From Bacteroidales bacterium (GTDB lineage: Bacteria; Bacteroidota; Bacteroidia; Bacteroidales; UBA7332), in the NCBI GenBank assembly GCA_028687995.1, contig JAQTZA010000011.1, forward strand, positions 56,980 through 120,979: a stretch of DNA of 64,000 bases, read 5' to 3'. A model generated the notes under the pieces. That model did no database searches. It was given only the letters and a program-made list of their open reading frames with translations, and was not told the DNA's origin. Below are positions 9,082-17,604 of this stretch, piece after piece (within the stretch, counting starts at the first letter, position 1; each line of letters starts with the position of its first letter). The position numbers and the translations under genes were made by a program.

Positions 9082-10052
9082 TGGAGAAGAATGATTTGCG
9101 AATAGTTTTTATGGGTACTCCCGATTTTGCTGTAGCATCACTTAAGGCTTTGGTTGAAGGTGGATATAATGTGGTAGGAGTTATCACAATGCCAGACAAA
9201 CCTTCGGGAAGAGGATACAAAATCCAATATTCACCAGTGAAGCAATATGCTATTGATCATGAAATTACTTTATTACAACCCGAAAAACTTAAGGATACTC
9301 AATTTATAGATGACTTAAAATCTCTTAATGCCGATCTCCAAATAGTTGTTGCTTTTAGAATGTTACCAGAAGTTGTGTGGAACATGCCTCGATTGGGGAC
9401 CTTCAACCTTCATGGTTCACTTTTGCCCCAATATCGTGGTGCTGCTCCCATCAATTGGGCAATTATAAATGGTGAAACTGAAACAGGAATAACTACCTTC
9501 TTCCTAACACACGAAATTGATACTGGTCAAGTTATTTTTCAAGAAAAAATCACCATTGGCGATGAAGATAATGTAGAGATTATTCACGACAAATTGATGA
9601 TATTAGGGGCAGAATTAGTTTGTAAAACAGTCGATTCTGTTCTTGCAAATAAAATTGATTCAATCCCTCAAGATGAGATGATTAACAGCACCATAATTCT
9701 AAAATCAGCACCCAAAATATTTAAAGAAACCTGTCGAATAGATTGGTCTAAAGATATCAAAACTGTTTACAATTTCATTAGAGGTCTGTCACCATATCCG
9801 GCAGCTTGGAGTGAAATAACACTACCAAACGAGACACCTCAAATGGTAAAGATATTTTCAACCGAAAAGTTATTCGAAAATCACAATCTAGCGATTGGTG
9901 CTATAAGGACAGATGGAAAGAAAATTATTGATGTGGCTCTTTCTGATGGCTTTTTGAGAATTAAATCTCTTCAATTAGCAGGCAAGAAAAAAATGGAGAG
10001 TGACGATTTTTTACGAGGATTTAGACTTACTGAAGAGTATTTCATTCGCTAA
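9081..10052 (+). CDS. fmt: Methionyl-tRNA formyltransferase
   Basis: 323 aa from the ATG at 9081, which overlaps the clc stop; an upstream TTG at 9078 is disfavoured. The enzyme formylates initiator Met-tRNA using 10-formyltetrahydrofolate. Visible motifs are the N-terminal VFMGTPDFAVASL, the folate-binding FNLHGSLLPQYRGAAPINW (catalytic Asn and His) near residue 105, and the THEIDTG segment with the catalytic Asp near 145. A C-terminal tRNA-binding OB-like domain follows. It is last in the yrdC-sugar transferase-clc-fmt operon and ends directly against the stop of the convergent YihY gene, with no spacer. Confidence 0.95.
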   Translation: MEKNDLRIVFMGTPDFAVASLKALVEGGYNVVGVITMPDKPSGRGYKIQYSPVKQYAIDHEITLLQPEKLKDTQFIDDLKSLNADLQIVVAFRMLPEVVWNMPRLGTFNLHGSLLPQYRGAAPINWAIINGETETGITTFFLTHEIDTGQVIFQEKITIGDEDNVEIIHDKLMILGAELVCKTVDSVLANKIDSIPQDEMINSTIILKSAPKIFKETCRIDWSKDIKTVYNFIRGLSPYPAAWSEITLPNETPQMVKIFSTEKLFENHNLAIGAIRTDGKKIIDVALSDGFLRIKSLQLAGKKKMESDDFLRGFRLTEEYFIR

Positions 10053-11396
10053 TCAATCATTCATTAAATCTTTGACTAACGTTTCTCCAGCTGTTTTGCT
10101 CATCTCATCTCGACTTATCAGTAGAGAATTCCATTGATTCTTAAATAATTTTTGCTTGTCAATTTTAAAATCTTCTGATCCTTTTTTATCAACTCTTTCA
10201 AGTAAAAGAGCAACTGTAATTTGGTTAATATCAAACGAAGGTTGATAAATCCGTATCTCTTCCTCTTCATCCAACGTTTCATTCAAAATATCTATCTCTG
10301 TGAGCAAATAAAGAACCTCTTTGGTTAATCTATTTGGTATTCTGTAGGTTAGTGAAATTTCGTCAGCGGTGAAAGGCTTCTCCCCTTTCTCAAAACGTTT
10401 AATAACGATAGACGCAATTGATAGAATAACAAAATCTTTGTATCTACGAGTAATTTTTTGAGTATCACTTTCAAAGCTATAATTCTGAATATTTTGAGAA
10501 GAACAGGTCAATACTGCACCAAATAATACTATTAGCCACGATATTTGCAACCATAAAAGTAAAAGAGGTAAAGCAGCAAAACTACCATAAATAGCATTAT
10601 AGGAAGTTACCCAAATTTGACCATTAATATAGAGATATTGAAAGAAATTAAAAATAACACTTGTAATCAACGACGGAATAATAGCATGAACAATACGCAC
10701 CTTTGTATTTGGCAAAAAAATGTATAGAAACATGAATATCAACCATGTAATTACGTAAGGTGACATTCGCAATGCGAAGTTAAGAAGAGGACCTATAACC
10801 ATCTGAAAATGCAAATTTGAGACAGCAGTAGTAATAAATATAGATAAACCACTCGATGCAATCATCAATACAGGAAGTATTAGAAATAATGAAAAATAGT
10901 CCGTGAATTTTCGATAATAAGTTCTTGATTTTTTCACTTGCCATATTCCGTTGAAAACCACCTCAATATTGCTAATCAGCGACATAATCGCCCAAAATAG
11001 CATCAAAAGTCCAACACCTACAAAAACGCCGCCTTTTACTTGTTCCAAATAAGTGTATGCAAACGTCAATCCCTTTTGAAGGATTTCTCTTTGCGCAGGA
11101 AAATAATCAATAAGCTGTGTTTCAATTAAAGCCTTAAAACCTAATCCACCCGCAATGGCAAAAAGTAATGCCAAGATTGGAACAATTGCAAGTAATGTGC
11201 TATAAGTCAATGCAGAAGCTTTTGTTTGGAGCATATCTTCCTGAAACCGACGACCAGAAAGTATCAATGTCTTCAGCAAATTGTAGAAATAATTTTTCTG
11301 ACGACTTACTTCATTTTCTGTAATTCGCCAGATATCAACAGTGACAAACTGGACAAAGTGCGTTGAGACGTAATTAATTTTTTCTAATATAGACAT
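10053..11396 (-). CDS. YihY/virulence factor BrkB family inner-membrane protein
   Basis: 447 aa. About six membrane helices lie between residues ~35 and 310, including the family segments LQTKASALTYSTLLAIVPILAL and GSFAALPLLLLWLQISWLIVLFGA-like sequences near residue 260. The C-terminal ~130 residues are a soluble domain with a winged-helix-like pattern (TADEISLTYRIPNRLTKEV) that suggests a regulatory or binding domain, as in other Bacteroidota members. The family was once misassigned as RNase BN; its exact role is unknown, though links to envelope integrity have been reported. It is convergent with fmt and has no same-strand partner close by. Confidence 0.85.
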   Translation of the reverse strand: MSILEKINYVSTHFVQFVTVDIWRITENEVSRQKNYFYNLLKTLILSGRRFQEDMLQTKASALTYSTLLAIVPILALLFAIAGGLGFKALIETQLIDYFPAQREILQKGLTFAYTYLEQVKGGVFVGVGLLMLFWAIMSLISNIEVVFNGIWQVKKSRTYYRKFTDYFSLFLILPVLMIASSGLSIFITTAVSNLHFQMVIGPLLNFALRMSPYVITWLIFMFLYIFLPNTKVRIVHAIIPSLITSVIFNFFQYLYINGQIWVTSYNAIYGSFAALPLLLLWLQISWLIVLFGAVLTCSSQNIQNYSFESDTQKITRRYKDFVILSIASIVIKRFEKGEKPFTADEISLTYRIPNRLTKEVLYLLTEIDILNETLDEEEEIRIYQPSFDINQITVALLLERVDKKGSEDFKIDKQKLFKNQWNSLLISRDEMSKTAGETLVKDLMND

Positions 11397-11441
11397 AAGT
11401 TAGAGGAATGAAAAGATGTCGCATTTCTAATTATCTATTTT

Positions 11442-11555
11442 GCCCCTAAATTCCCTGAAGGGAACTTTGGAATTATACAGTTAAATATTTGTTTATCAAT
11501 GATTTAATTTTCAAAATATCACTTCAGCGACAGTCCCCTTTAGGGGATTAGGGGC
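11442..11555. repeat. Imperfect inverted repeat of GCCCCTAAA-type arms
   Basis: The left arm (11442-11466) begins GCCCCTAAATTCCCTGAAGG. The right arm (11531-11555), read on the minus strand, begins GCCCCTAATCCCCTAAAGG. They match closely over about 25 bp and enclose ~65 bp of AT-rich DNA. Arms of this sequence recur between genes in many Bacteroidota chromosomes; that statement is from memory. It lies between the YihY gene and rnpB. Confidence 0.7.
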
Positions 11556-11610
11556 TTTTCGAATATGACATTATATTTGTCCCATTACTTAAGGCTCAAT
11601 TTTATAAAAA

Positions 11611-11967
11611 TGCAGCAGATCTGTAAGCCGGGTTCTGTAAAGCGTTGCCGCTCTGTTTGCCATTTATCTCGATTGCATATCACTATGCAACTCTAGCGAT
11701 CTACCCCCCGACATCGAGCGAGCAGCTCTACATGCGTCGGTGTACATGATCTTACAACCCATAAGGTGTACGGCTAATAATCTCACAATTACTACCGGTA
11801 GGCTCTTACCCCACCTTTTCACCCTTATCTCGCCTACGGCAAGACGGTTATTTTCTGTTACACTACTCAGCCCTCGCGAACTGCTTCCCGTTAAGAAGTA
11901 TGGTGCTCTTTGTTGCCCGGACTTTCCTCCCTTTCGTATTGAAAGAGCGACAAACCGACCTGCTACA
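11611..11967 (-). ncRNA. rnpB: RNase P RNA, catalytic component
   Basis: About 357 nt. The minus strand contains the conserved 5' core GGAGGAAAGTCCGGGC, the internal GGGTGAAAAGGTGGGGTAAG-type region with AGAGCCTACCG, and the 3' element ACAGAACCCGGCTTACAG. An 11-bp P1 helix can be drawn between TGTAGCAGGTC at the 5' end (11957-11967) and GATCTGCTGCA at the 3' end (11611-11621), and this was used to set the boundaries. The RNA cleaves 5' leaders from tRNA precursors. Small reading frames across this region on both strands are spurious. Confidence 0.95.
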
Positions 11968-12053
11968 CAGCACAAAGATAAACGAATTAGTATGATTTAA
12001 TGAGAGGAAGCGTCAAAAAAAAGAATATCTAAGAAATTTCCAGAGAAGCTGTT

Positions 12054-12935
12054 CTATTTCTTATAGTAATAGTGGCAAAGAAATCCAACTTTATATATGT
12101 CCAATAAAAAAAGCAATGGATGTTCTCCACGCAAATTAAATTCAATTGAAGATATCAACAAATTAAAAAATTTGGCAAAAGGCTTGGCCAGTTTGAGTTT
12201 TCTCAAGAAAATAAAAGACCGAATATATTTATAACCGCGGGCGTCTGCAAAAGAAACTCTGTTATTTCTCAAATAACGAGAAACTTCTGAAGCACTCAAT
12301 CTTATTTTCTCTATATAAGATTCATTGCTATCTAATTGATTATGAGCAACTGGACTAAAAACATGATTTCTATTAATTTTTAATTTGTTTAATTCAATGC
12401 CAAACAGTGTATTTTCGTGACCGTATTCATTTACATCTTCATTAAACCGAATTTCATTGAATAATGATCGACGTATCATGAAGTTACAAGTCAGAAAATG
12501 AGATTTCTTCATCGATTTCTTTATCTCTCGTCTAATACCATACAACCAATGTAGAAGATATTCTGGTGTTGGAGGCCAAGGTAAATAGTGAATTCCACCA
12601 CAGACTAAATCTGATGATGGTATTTCTCGAACATAATTTCTCAGATAATTGTGGTAATCAATTTTCAAATCAGAATCTATAAACAAAAGATATTCATAGT
12701 TTGCACTTTCAGCTAATTTATTTCTGATTGCTGCTTGCCCTATATTTTCAGGTAAAACTTCGTAAGTACAATTCAGCATACTCTTCAACTGAATATTCTT
12801 ATCACGAAAGAAAATAGAATGGTTGTCTAAACAAATTATTTCAAAATCAATTCCCAATTGCTCAGCCTGATTCACCAACTCCCTAACGAGAGTACGTGCA
12901 TCACGATTGTAAACTGGAATTAAAATTGAGATCAT
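12054..12935 (-). CDS. Family 2 glycosyltransferase
   Basis: 293 aa. A GT-A fold enzyme: the N-terminus ISILIPVYNRD is the nucleotide-sugar entry strand, followed by ICLDNHS and, near residue 90, the DxD-type metal motif in LLFIDSDLKI. The order PENIGQAAIRNKLAE before it is typical of GT2. The C-terminal half is more variable, with a segment (EYGHENTLFGIEL) resembling the acceptor-binding ED motif. Donor and acceptor cannot be read from the sequence. It lies three bases downstream of a GT4 gene on the same strand, so both probably act on the same surface glycan or lipopolysaccharide core. Confidence 0.85.
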   Translation of the reverse strand: MISILIPVYNRDARTLVRELVNQAEQLGIDFEIICLDNHSIFFRDKNIQLKSMLNCTYEVLPENIGQAAIRNKLAESANYEYLLFIDSDLKIDYHNYLRNYVREIPSSDLVCGGIHYLPWPPTPEYLLHWLYGIRREIKKSMKKSHFLTCNFMIRRSLFNEIRFNEDVNEYGHENTLFGIELNKLKINRNHVFSPVAHNQLDSNESYIEKIRLSASEVSRYLRNNRVSFADARGYKYIRSFIFLRKLKLAKPFAKFFNLLISSIEFNLRGEHPLLFLLDIYKVGFLCHYYYKK

Positions 12936-12938
12936 AAA

Positions 12939-14042
12939 TTATTCAATTTGTGAAAACAAGGATAAAAGGACTAACTCTTCTTTTTCCCAACAAAGATCTT
13001 GTTTGGCTTTCGCAAATATAGTCTGTTTTTGTGAATCTATGTGCCAACTATCGAGCATTTTTTCAATTATTTGAGCCAAATATTTAGGTTCATATTCATT
13101 AATTAGCTCACCGATCTGGTATTTTGCAACTACATTTCTGATTTCCGGAAAATCTGTTGCGAGTATAGGAATACCTGCTTGAGCAAAATCAAACACCCGA
13201 TTTGGCAACGAATAATAGTAATTTAAGCCTCTATTTTCGAGTAAACATACACCTAAATTAGCTGAATAAGTATATTCTTGAAGCTCCTCTAATGGAATTT
13301 TTCCTAGCAAAATAACCTTTTCTTGCAACTTCATTTCTACTATTTTATGCTTTATCTCTGGTACAATATCACCGTCGCCTGCGATACAAAAGACTGCATT
13401 ATCGATGAAAGGCATCGCATCAATAATCCATTCAATACCTCTACCAATATTGATTGCACCTTGATATAATATCATTTTCTTTCCACTAAAGGTCAATCTC
13501 GGCACTTGATTTACCGTATCGTCCGAACGAAAAGGAGCATTACGCACAACTTGCATATTGATTCCATTCTTTTTTTTGTAAATCTCAGCAATTGGCTGAC
13601 AAACAGTGTAGGCATATTTTATATGAGGAAGTATTGCATCTTCGATACATTGCCAAATCCTTTTCACAAAGGGTCTGCCAACTAATTCAGGCACTTCAGT
13701 AAACAGTTCGTGAGCATCAAAAACAATAGTTTTTCCTCTCAACTTTGAAGCACAAAATGTTGCAAGCAAAGTATCTGTATCATTTGCAATAACAATATCG
13801 AATTTCGAAAACAATAATTTAAAAAACAATCGAATGTTGTATTCAGCATAAAACAAAAATGTTTTTTGAAATACAATTCTCATTCGACGAGTAGCATATC
13901 CTCTTTCTAACTTTGAGCTATTGGAACGAAGAACGCCAATCAGAATTGGCTCGAAACCAGCATTTTGCAGACTTAAGCAGACTTTATTTACTCGTTGATC
14001 GGTATGTAAATCATTGGTGACAGCCACCCAGACTCGTTTCAT
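12939..14042 (-). CDS. Family 4 glycosyltransferase
   Basis: 367 aa with a GT-B two-domain plan. The N-terminal acceptor domain begins MKRVWVAVTNDLHTDQRV and includes ANDTDTLL and FDAHELFTEVPEL, a pattern common in Bacteroidota GT4 enzymes. The C-terminal donor domain has MILYQGAINIGRGIEWII, CIAGDGDIVPEI, LLGKIPLEEL and, in place of the usual E-x7-E motif, the segment LLENRGLNYYYSLPNRVFDF. A retaining transfer from a nucleotide sugar is expected from the family; the substrates are unknown. It is first in a two-gene unit with the GT2 gene, with a 190-bp divergent gap before murB. Confidence 0.88.
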   Translation of the reverse strand: MKRVWVAVTNDLHTDQRVNKVCLSLQNAGFEPILIGVLRSNSSKLERGYATRRMRIVFQKTFLFYAEYNIRLFFKLLFSKFDIVIANDTDTLLATFCASKLRGKTIVFDAHELFTEVPELVGRPFVKRIWQCIEDAILPHIKYAYTVCQPIAEIYKKKNGINMQVVRNAPFRSDDTVNQVPRLTFSGKKMILYQGAINIGRGIEWIIDAMPFIDNAVFCIAGDGDIVPEIKHKIVEMKLQEKVILLGKIPLEELQEYTYSANLGVCLLENRGLNYYYSLPNRVFDFAQAGIPILATDFPEIRNVVAKYQIGELINEYEPKYLAQIIEKMLDSWHIDSQKQTIFAKAKQDLCWEKEELVLLSLFSQIE

Positions 14043-14185
14043 TCTAAAACTGGTATTAAATCAAAGGGATTCTAAATTTTCTATTCTGACTAAATGCCAC
14101 AACAAACTTAAACGTAATTTTTAGATAAATATTTCGTTAATTGTGAAATAAACCAAATCAAAAATTTAAAATCAATATTGATTGC

Positions 14186-14216
14186 TTGTTCTTTTTGTCA
14201 AAAACAAGTAAGTTTG
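14186..14216 (+). promoter_or_regulatory. Promoter for murB
   Basis: The -7 box TAAGTTTG is at 14209-14216 and a TTG lies at 14186-14188, 20 nt upstream. The implied leader before the murB ATG is under 15 nt. Confidence 0.6.
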
Positions 14217-14231
14217 TACAAAATATAGAAA

Positions 14232-15245
14232 ATGTATCAACTCATAGAGAATCACTCTCTCCTCTCCCACAATACGTTTCATCTGCCTGCCATAGCACGA
14301 TTTTTCATCGAATATTCAAATGAAAAAGAGTTGATTCAAGCCTTGAATTTCGTACATCAAAATAATTTAGTTTTTTTGCAAATTGGAGGTGGTAGTAATC
14401 TTCTTTTCACCTCTGATTTTAAAGGCGTAATTCTTCATTCTAATATCCAAAATATTGAAATTGTTGCAGAAGACAAAGAAACTGTAATTTTAAAAATTGG
14501 CGCAGGTGTTGTATGGGATAACGTAGTCGATTTCTGCGTTAAAAATGGATTCTATGGTTCGGAGAATCTCTCTTTAATACCTGGTGAAACCGGTGCTGCA
14601 GCTGTACAAAACATTGGAGCTTATGGTGTTGAAATCAAAGATCTAATAGAGCATATTGAAGCGATCAATGTACATACTGGTGAGAAAAAAATATTTTCAA
14701 ACGATTCTTGTCAATATGCTTACCGAGAAAGTATTTTCAAAAAAGAAGAAAAGGGCAATTTCATTATCACTCAAGTAGTTATCAAGTTATCAAAAGTCGA
14801 AAAATACAATCTTAATTATGGCAATATAATTGCATCTTTACCATCTGATTATAAAATTGATTTAAATCTGGTGAGAGAAACAATTATCAAAATCAGAGAG
14901 AGCAAATTACCTAATCCTGAACTAGTTGGAAATGCAGGAAGCTTTTTCATGAATCCATATTTATCTCACAAGAAATACTCACTCTTAAAGACAAAATTTC
15001 CTCAAATGCCACATTATCCGGTATCGGATGAATTGGTAAAAGTGCCAGCAGCATGGCTGATTGAGCAATGCGAGTGGAAAGGAAAAACGTTGGGTGGTGC
15101 TGCCGTGCACGACAAGCAATGTTTGGTAATAATCAATAAAGGAGATGCTACTGCGTTGGATATTATTGAATTATCGAGTAAAATCAGAACATCTGTTGCA
15201 GAGAAATTTGATATAGAATTGACTCCTGAAGTAATTTTTATATGA
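14232..15245 (+). CDS. murB: UDP-N-acetylenolpyruvoylglucosamine reductase
   Basis: 337 aa, close to the E. coli type I enzyme. This FAD/NADPH enzyme reduces UDP-GlcNAc-enolpyruvate to UDP-MurNAc in peptidoglycan synthesis. The FAD-binding segment LQIGGGSNLLF is near residue 53, SLIPGETGAAAVQNIGAYG near 115, and the YRESIFK segment near 158. GNAGSFFMNP near 231 holds the catalytic serine proton donor, and the C-terminal glutamate region LTPEVIFI closes the protein. Its stop overlaps the next ATG by four bases (ATGA), so it is translationally coupled to the metal-dependent hydrolase. Confidence 0.95.
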   Translation: MYQLIENHSLLSHNTFHLPAIARFFIEYSNEKELIQALNFVHQNNLVFLQIGGGSNLLFTSDFKGVILHSNIQNIEIVAEDKETVILKIGAGVVWDNVVDFCVKNGFYGSENLSLIPGETGAAAVQNIGAYGVEIKDLIEHIEAINVHTGEKKIFSNDSCQYAYRESIFKKEEKGNFIITQVVIKLSKVEKYNLNYGNIIASLPSDYKIDLNLVRETIIKIRESKLPNPELVGNAGSFFMNPYLSHKKYSLLKTKFPQMPHYPVSDELVKVPAAWLIEQCEWKGKTLGGAAVHDKQCLVIINKGDATALDIIELSSKIRTSVAEKFDIELTPEVIFI

Positions 15246-16006
15246 CAAAAATTGATTTTCTGGGAACTGGAACGTCAACTGGTGTACCCGAATTAGGATG
15301 CAAGTGTGAAGTATGCCTCTCAACAAATCCTCTCGATCAAAGACTTCGAACTTCTGTATTAATCCATCACAAAAACAAGCACATTTTGATTGATTGTGGT
15401 CCCGATTTTAGACAACAGATGATGAGAAGCAAAAATGAAAATATTGATGCAGTACTAATCACTCACGAACATTATGATCACGTGGGTGGATTGGACGATT
15501 TAAGACCTTTTTCAAGACAAAAAACACTTCCAATTTTCTTGGAGCCGTCGGTTGCACAAAAATTGCGAGAAAGGATGCCATATTGCCTTCGAGCAAAAGC
15601 TTATCCTGGAGTTCCAAATATCGAACTTAATGAACTGGACATTCATCGTTCATTTGATTTTGAAGGTGTTGAGATTATTCCGATTAGAGTAAATCATGGA
15701 AGATTACCTATTCTAGGATATCGGATTGGAAATATGGCATTCTTAACAGATTTAACAGACATTCCGGCTCAAGAATATGAGAAATTACGAAATCTAGATA
15801 TCCTAATTATTGCTGCTTTAAGAAAGCATCAACATGTAGCGCATCAAACGTTTGAAGAAGCAATTAGTAAAATCGATTGCATACAATCAAAAAGATCTTA
15901 CCTCATCCATGCCAGCCACCATTTAGGATTGTATGATGAATTAGTGAATGAACTCCCTGAGAATGTGTTTCTCTCGTATGATGGTTTGATTGTAGAATTC
16001 GAATAA
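15242..16006 (+). CDS. PhnP-like MBL-fold metal-dependent hydrolase
   Basis: 254 aa. The metallo-beta-lactamase fold is shown by THEHYDHVGG near residue 76 (the HxHxDH motif), a DCGPDFR metal-binding strand near 53, and terminal HASHHLG. The extra N-terminal cysteine cluster LGCKCEVCL is the structural zinc site of PhnP-type phosphodiesterases and their relatives. IIAALRKHQHVAHQTFEEA corresponds to the D/A-LR-x-x-x-H-x-x-H-x-x-x-x-EA region of the family, with Ala in place of Asp. The physiological substrate is unknown: a cyclic phosphodiester is plausible, but no phosphonate genes are nearby. It overlaps murB by four bases. Confidence 0.85.
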   Translation: MTKIDFLGTGTSTGVPELGCKCEVCLSTNPLDQRLRTSVLIHHKNKHILIDCGPDFRQQMMRSKNENIDAVLITHEHYDHVGGLDDLRPFSRQKTLPIFLEPSVAQKLRERMPYCLRAKAYPGVPNIELNELDIHRSFDFEGVEIIPIRVNHGRLPILGYRIGNMAFLTDLTDIPAQEYEKLRNLDILIIAALRKHQHVAHQTFEEAISKIDCIQSKRSYLIHASHHLGLYDELVNELPENVFLSYDGLIVEFE

Positions 16007-16036
16007 AAAAAAAGGATTTGTTGTTACAAATCCTTT
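16003..16036 (-). terminator. Terminator overlapping the end of rfbC
   Basis: An 11-bp stem (16011-16021 with 16026-16036) is followed on the minus strand by eight T residues (16003-16010). The rfbC stop codon (16024-16026) lies in the loop and the last stem pair, so coding sequence and terminator overlap. Confidence 0.75.
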
Positions 16037-16560
16037 AATAGAGTTCCAATTTTATCTTTGTCTGACATCAGACAATCTTTCAGAGGCACACGCCAATCAA
16101 TTCCTAATTCTGGATCCGTTGCTAATAAACATCCTTCTGAATGTGGTGCATAAGTATTATCTACTTTGTATGCAAAAATAGCCGTATCACTCAAGACCAC
16201 AAAACCATGAGCCATACCTCTAGGCATGAATAATTGCATTGAATTCTCAGCAGACAACTCAACAGCAACGTGCTTACCATAAGTAGGGGAATCATGACGG
16301 ACATCGACAACCACATCCAATACAGACCCGACAACTGCTCTAACTAATTTTGCTTGAGCAAATTCGCCTGTTTGAAAATGCAAACCTCTCAAAACGCCAT
16401 AAGATGATTTTGATTCATTATCTTGGATAAAATTCACTTGTCCAACATGACTTTCAAATAATTCTTTTTTGAACGACTCTGTGAAATATCCACGAGCATC
16501 TCCATATTTTTTTGCTTCAATAAGCCAGACACCTTTTATTTCTAATTCAGTAAATTTCAT
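16024..16560 (-). CDS. rfbC: dTDP-4-dehydrorhamnose 3,5-epimerase family protein
   Basis: 178 aa, the standard length of RmlC. It epimerises dTDP-4-keto-6-deoxyglucose at C3 and C5 in the dTDP-rhamnose pathway. The cupin core is clear: GVWLIEAKKYGDARGYFTES near residue 10, NESKSSYGVLRGLHFQ near 48 (with the catalytic His), VVDVRHDSPTYGKH near 85, FMPRGMAHGFVVLSD near 111 and the YKVDNTYAPHSEG region. No rmlA, rmlB or rmlD is in the window, so a related 4-keto sugar epimerase role remains possible. It is downstream of, and overlaps by one base (TAATG), the Gfo/Idh/MocA gene. Confidence 0.88.
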   Translation of the reverse strand: MKFTELEIKGVWLIEAKKYGDARGYFTESFKKELFESHVGQVNFIQDNESKSSYGVLRGLHFQTGEFAQAKLVRAVVGSVLDVVVDVRHDSPTYGKHVAVELSAENSMQLFMPRGMAHGFVVLSDTAIFAYKVDNTYAPHSEGCLLATDPELGIDWRVPLKDCLMSDKDKIGTLLKDL

Positions 16561-17585
16561 TATTTCTTTAAATTATAAATTTGCTCAATCATTTCGACGA
16601 CTTTTACACCATCTAACACATTGGTTGTCATCTCTTTGCCTTTTATTAATACATCAACCACATTTTGAATTACATAGTGGTGATTTTGAGCTGAACCTTT
16701 ATAAGCGCCATAATCATTTCCAGGGTTCGTGGGTTCTAATTTAGGCATTTCATAATTTTTTATGTGACAATATTCCACCTCATTCATGTATTGACCGCCC
16801 ACTCTCACACTTCCGTTTTCAGCGATAATAGTCAAACTACTCTCCTGATTTGCATCCCACACCGAAGTAGAATAATTTAAAGTCCCAATTCCTCCTCTTT
16901 CCAATTCAAAACTAATCAGTCCTGAATCTTCAAAATCAGTTAAATGATGGTGATTAAAATCAGCAAAATGAGCATTAATTTTTTGAATATCGCCAAACAA
17001 CCAATACAATATATCAACAAAATGAGAAAATTGGGTGAAAAGAGTTCCGCCATCTAAATCACTTTTGCCATGCCAACTAGATGATTGGTAATACCTTTCA
17101 TCTCGATTCCAAAAACAGTTGATTTGAACGATGAATATTTTGCCAAGAATCCCGGAATCAACTACCTCTTTGAGCCATTGCGAAGGTGGAGAATATCTGT
17201 TTTGCATCACACAAAATACTTTGCGATTGAATCGCTTAGCAGTCTCCATCACATGATTCGCATCTTCGCTAGTTAATGCCATTGGTTTTTCTACAACTAC
17301 ATGACATCCTGCCTCAATAGCTTGAATGGCTAGTGGAGCATGCAATCCATTTGGAGTACAAATGGAAACAACAGGTGTAGAACCTACTGACTCTTTTAAT
17401 AAAAATGAGAGAAAAGATGAAAAGTCAAGATAAAAAACAGCATCAAGGTTATTTAAATTCAGTTGATCCTTTGGACGAATATCACACAAGGCAACGAGAT
17501 TTGAATCTTCATTGCGAGAAATCATCTCTGCATGACGTTTACCTATATGACCACAACCTACAACACCAAAATTTACTTTTTTCAT
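16560..17585 (-). CDS. Gfo/Idh/MocA family sugar dehydrogenase (WlbA/WbpB-like)
   Basis: 341 aa from the ATG at 17583-17585; a TTG just upstream is disfavoured. The N-terminal Rossmann domain opens with NFGVVGCGHIGKRHAEM, followed by STPVVSICTPNGLHAPLAI and the VVEKPMALT motif with the conserved Lys. The C-terminal domain has FWNRDERYYQSSSWHGKSD, strongly reminiscent of the UDP-GlcNAc 3-dehydrogenases (WlbA/WbpB) that make 2,3-diamino-uronic acids; this specificity is inferred. Such enzymes use UDP-uronic acids produced by a UDP-sugar 6-dehydrogenase, and the next gene upstream is exactly that type. It precedes rfbC with a one-base overlap. Confidence 0.85.
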   Translation of the reverse strand: MKKVNFGVVGCGHIGKRHAEMISRNEDSNLVALCDIRPKDQLNLNNLDAVFYLDFSSFLSFLLKESVGSTPVVSICTPNGLHAPLAIQAIEAGCHVVVEKPMALTSEDANHVMETAKRFNRKVFCVMQNRYSPPSQWLKEVVDSGILGKIFIVQINCFWNRDERYYQSSSWHGKSDLDGGTLFTQFSHFVDILYWLFGDIQKINAHFADFNHHHLTDFEDSGLISFELERGGIGTLNYSTSVWDANQESSLTIIAENGSVRVGGQYMNEVEYCHIKNYEMPKLEPTNPGNDYGAYKGSAQNHHYVIQNVVDVLIKGKEMTTNVLDGVKVVEMIEQIYNLKK

Positions 17586-17604
17586 CAAAAGAATTTACGC
17601 TGAA

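Noticed and set aside
11664..12000. Open reading frames of 86-103 codons on both strands
   Set aside because: They lie wholly or mostly within the RNase P RNA, whose conserved core and P1 pairing explain the sequence.
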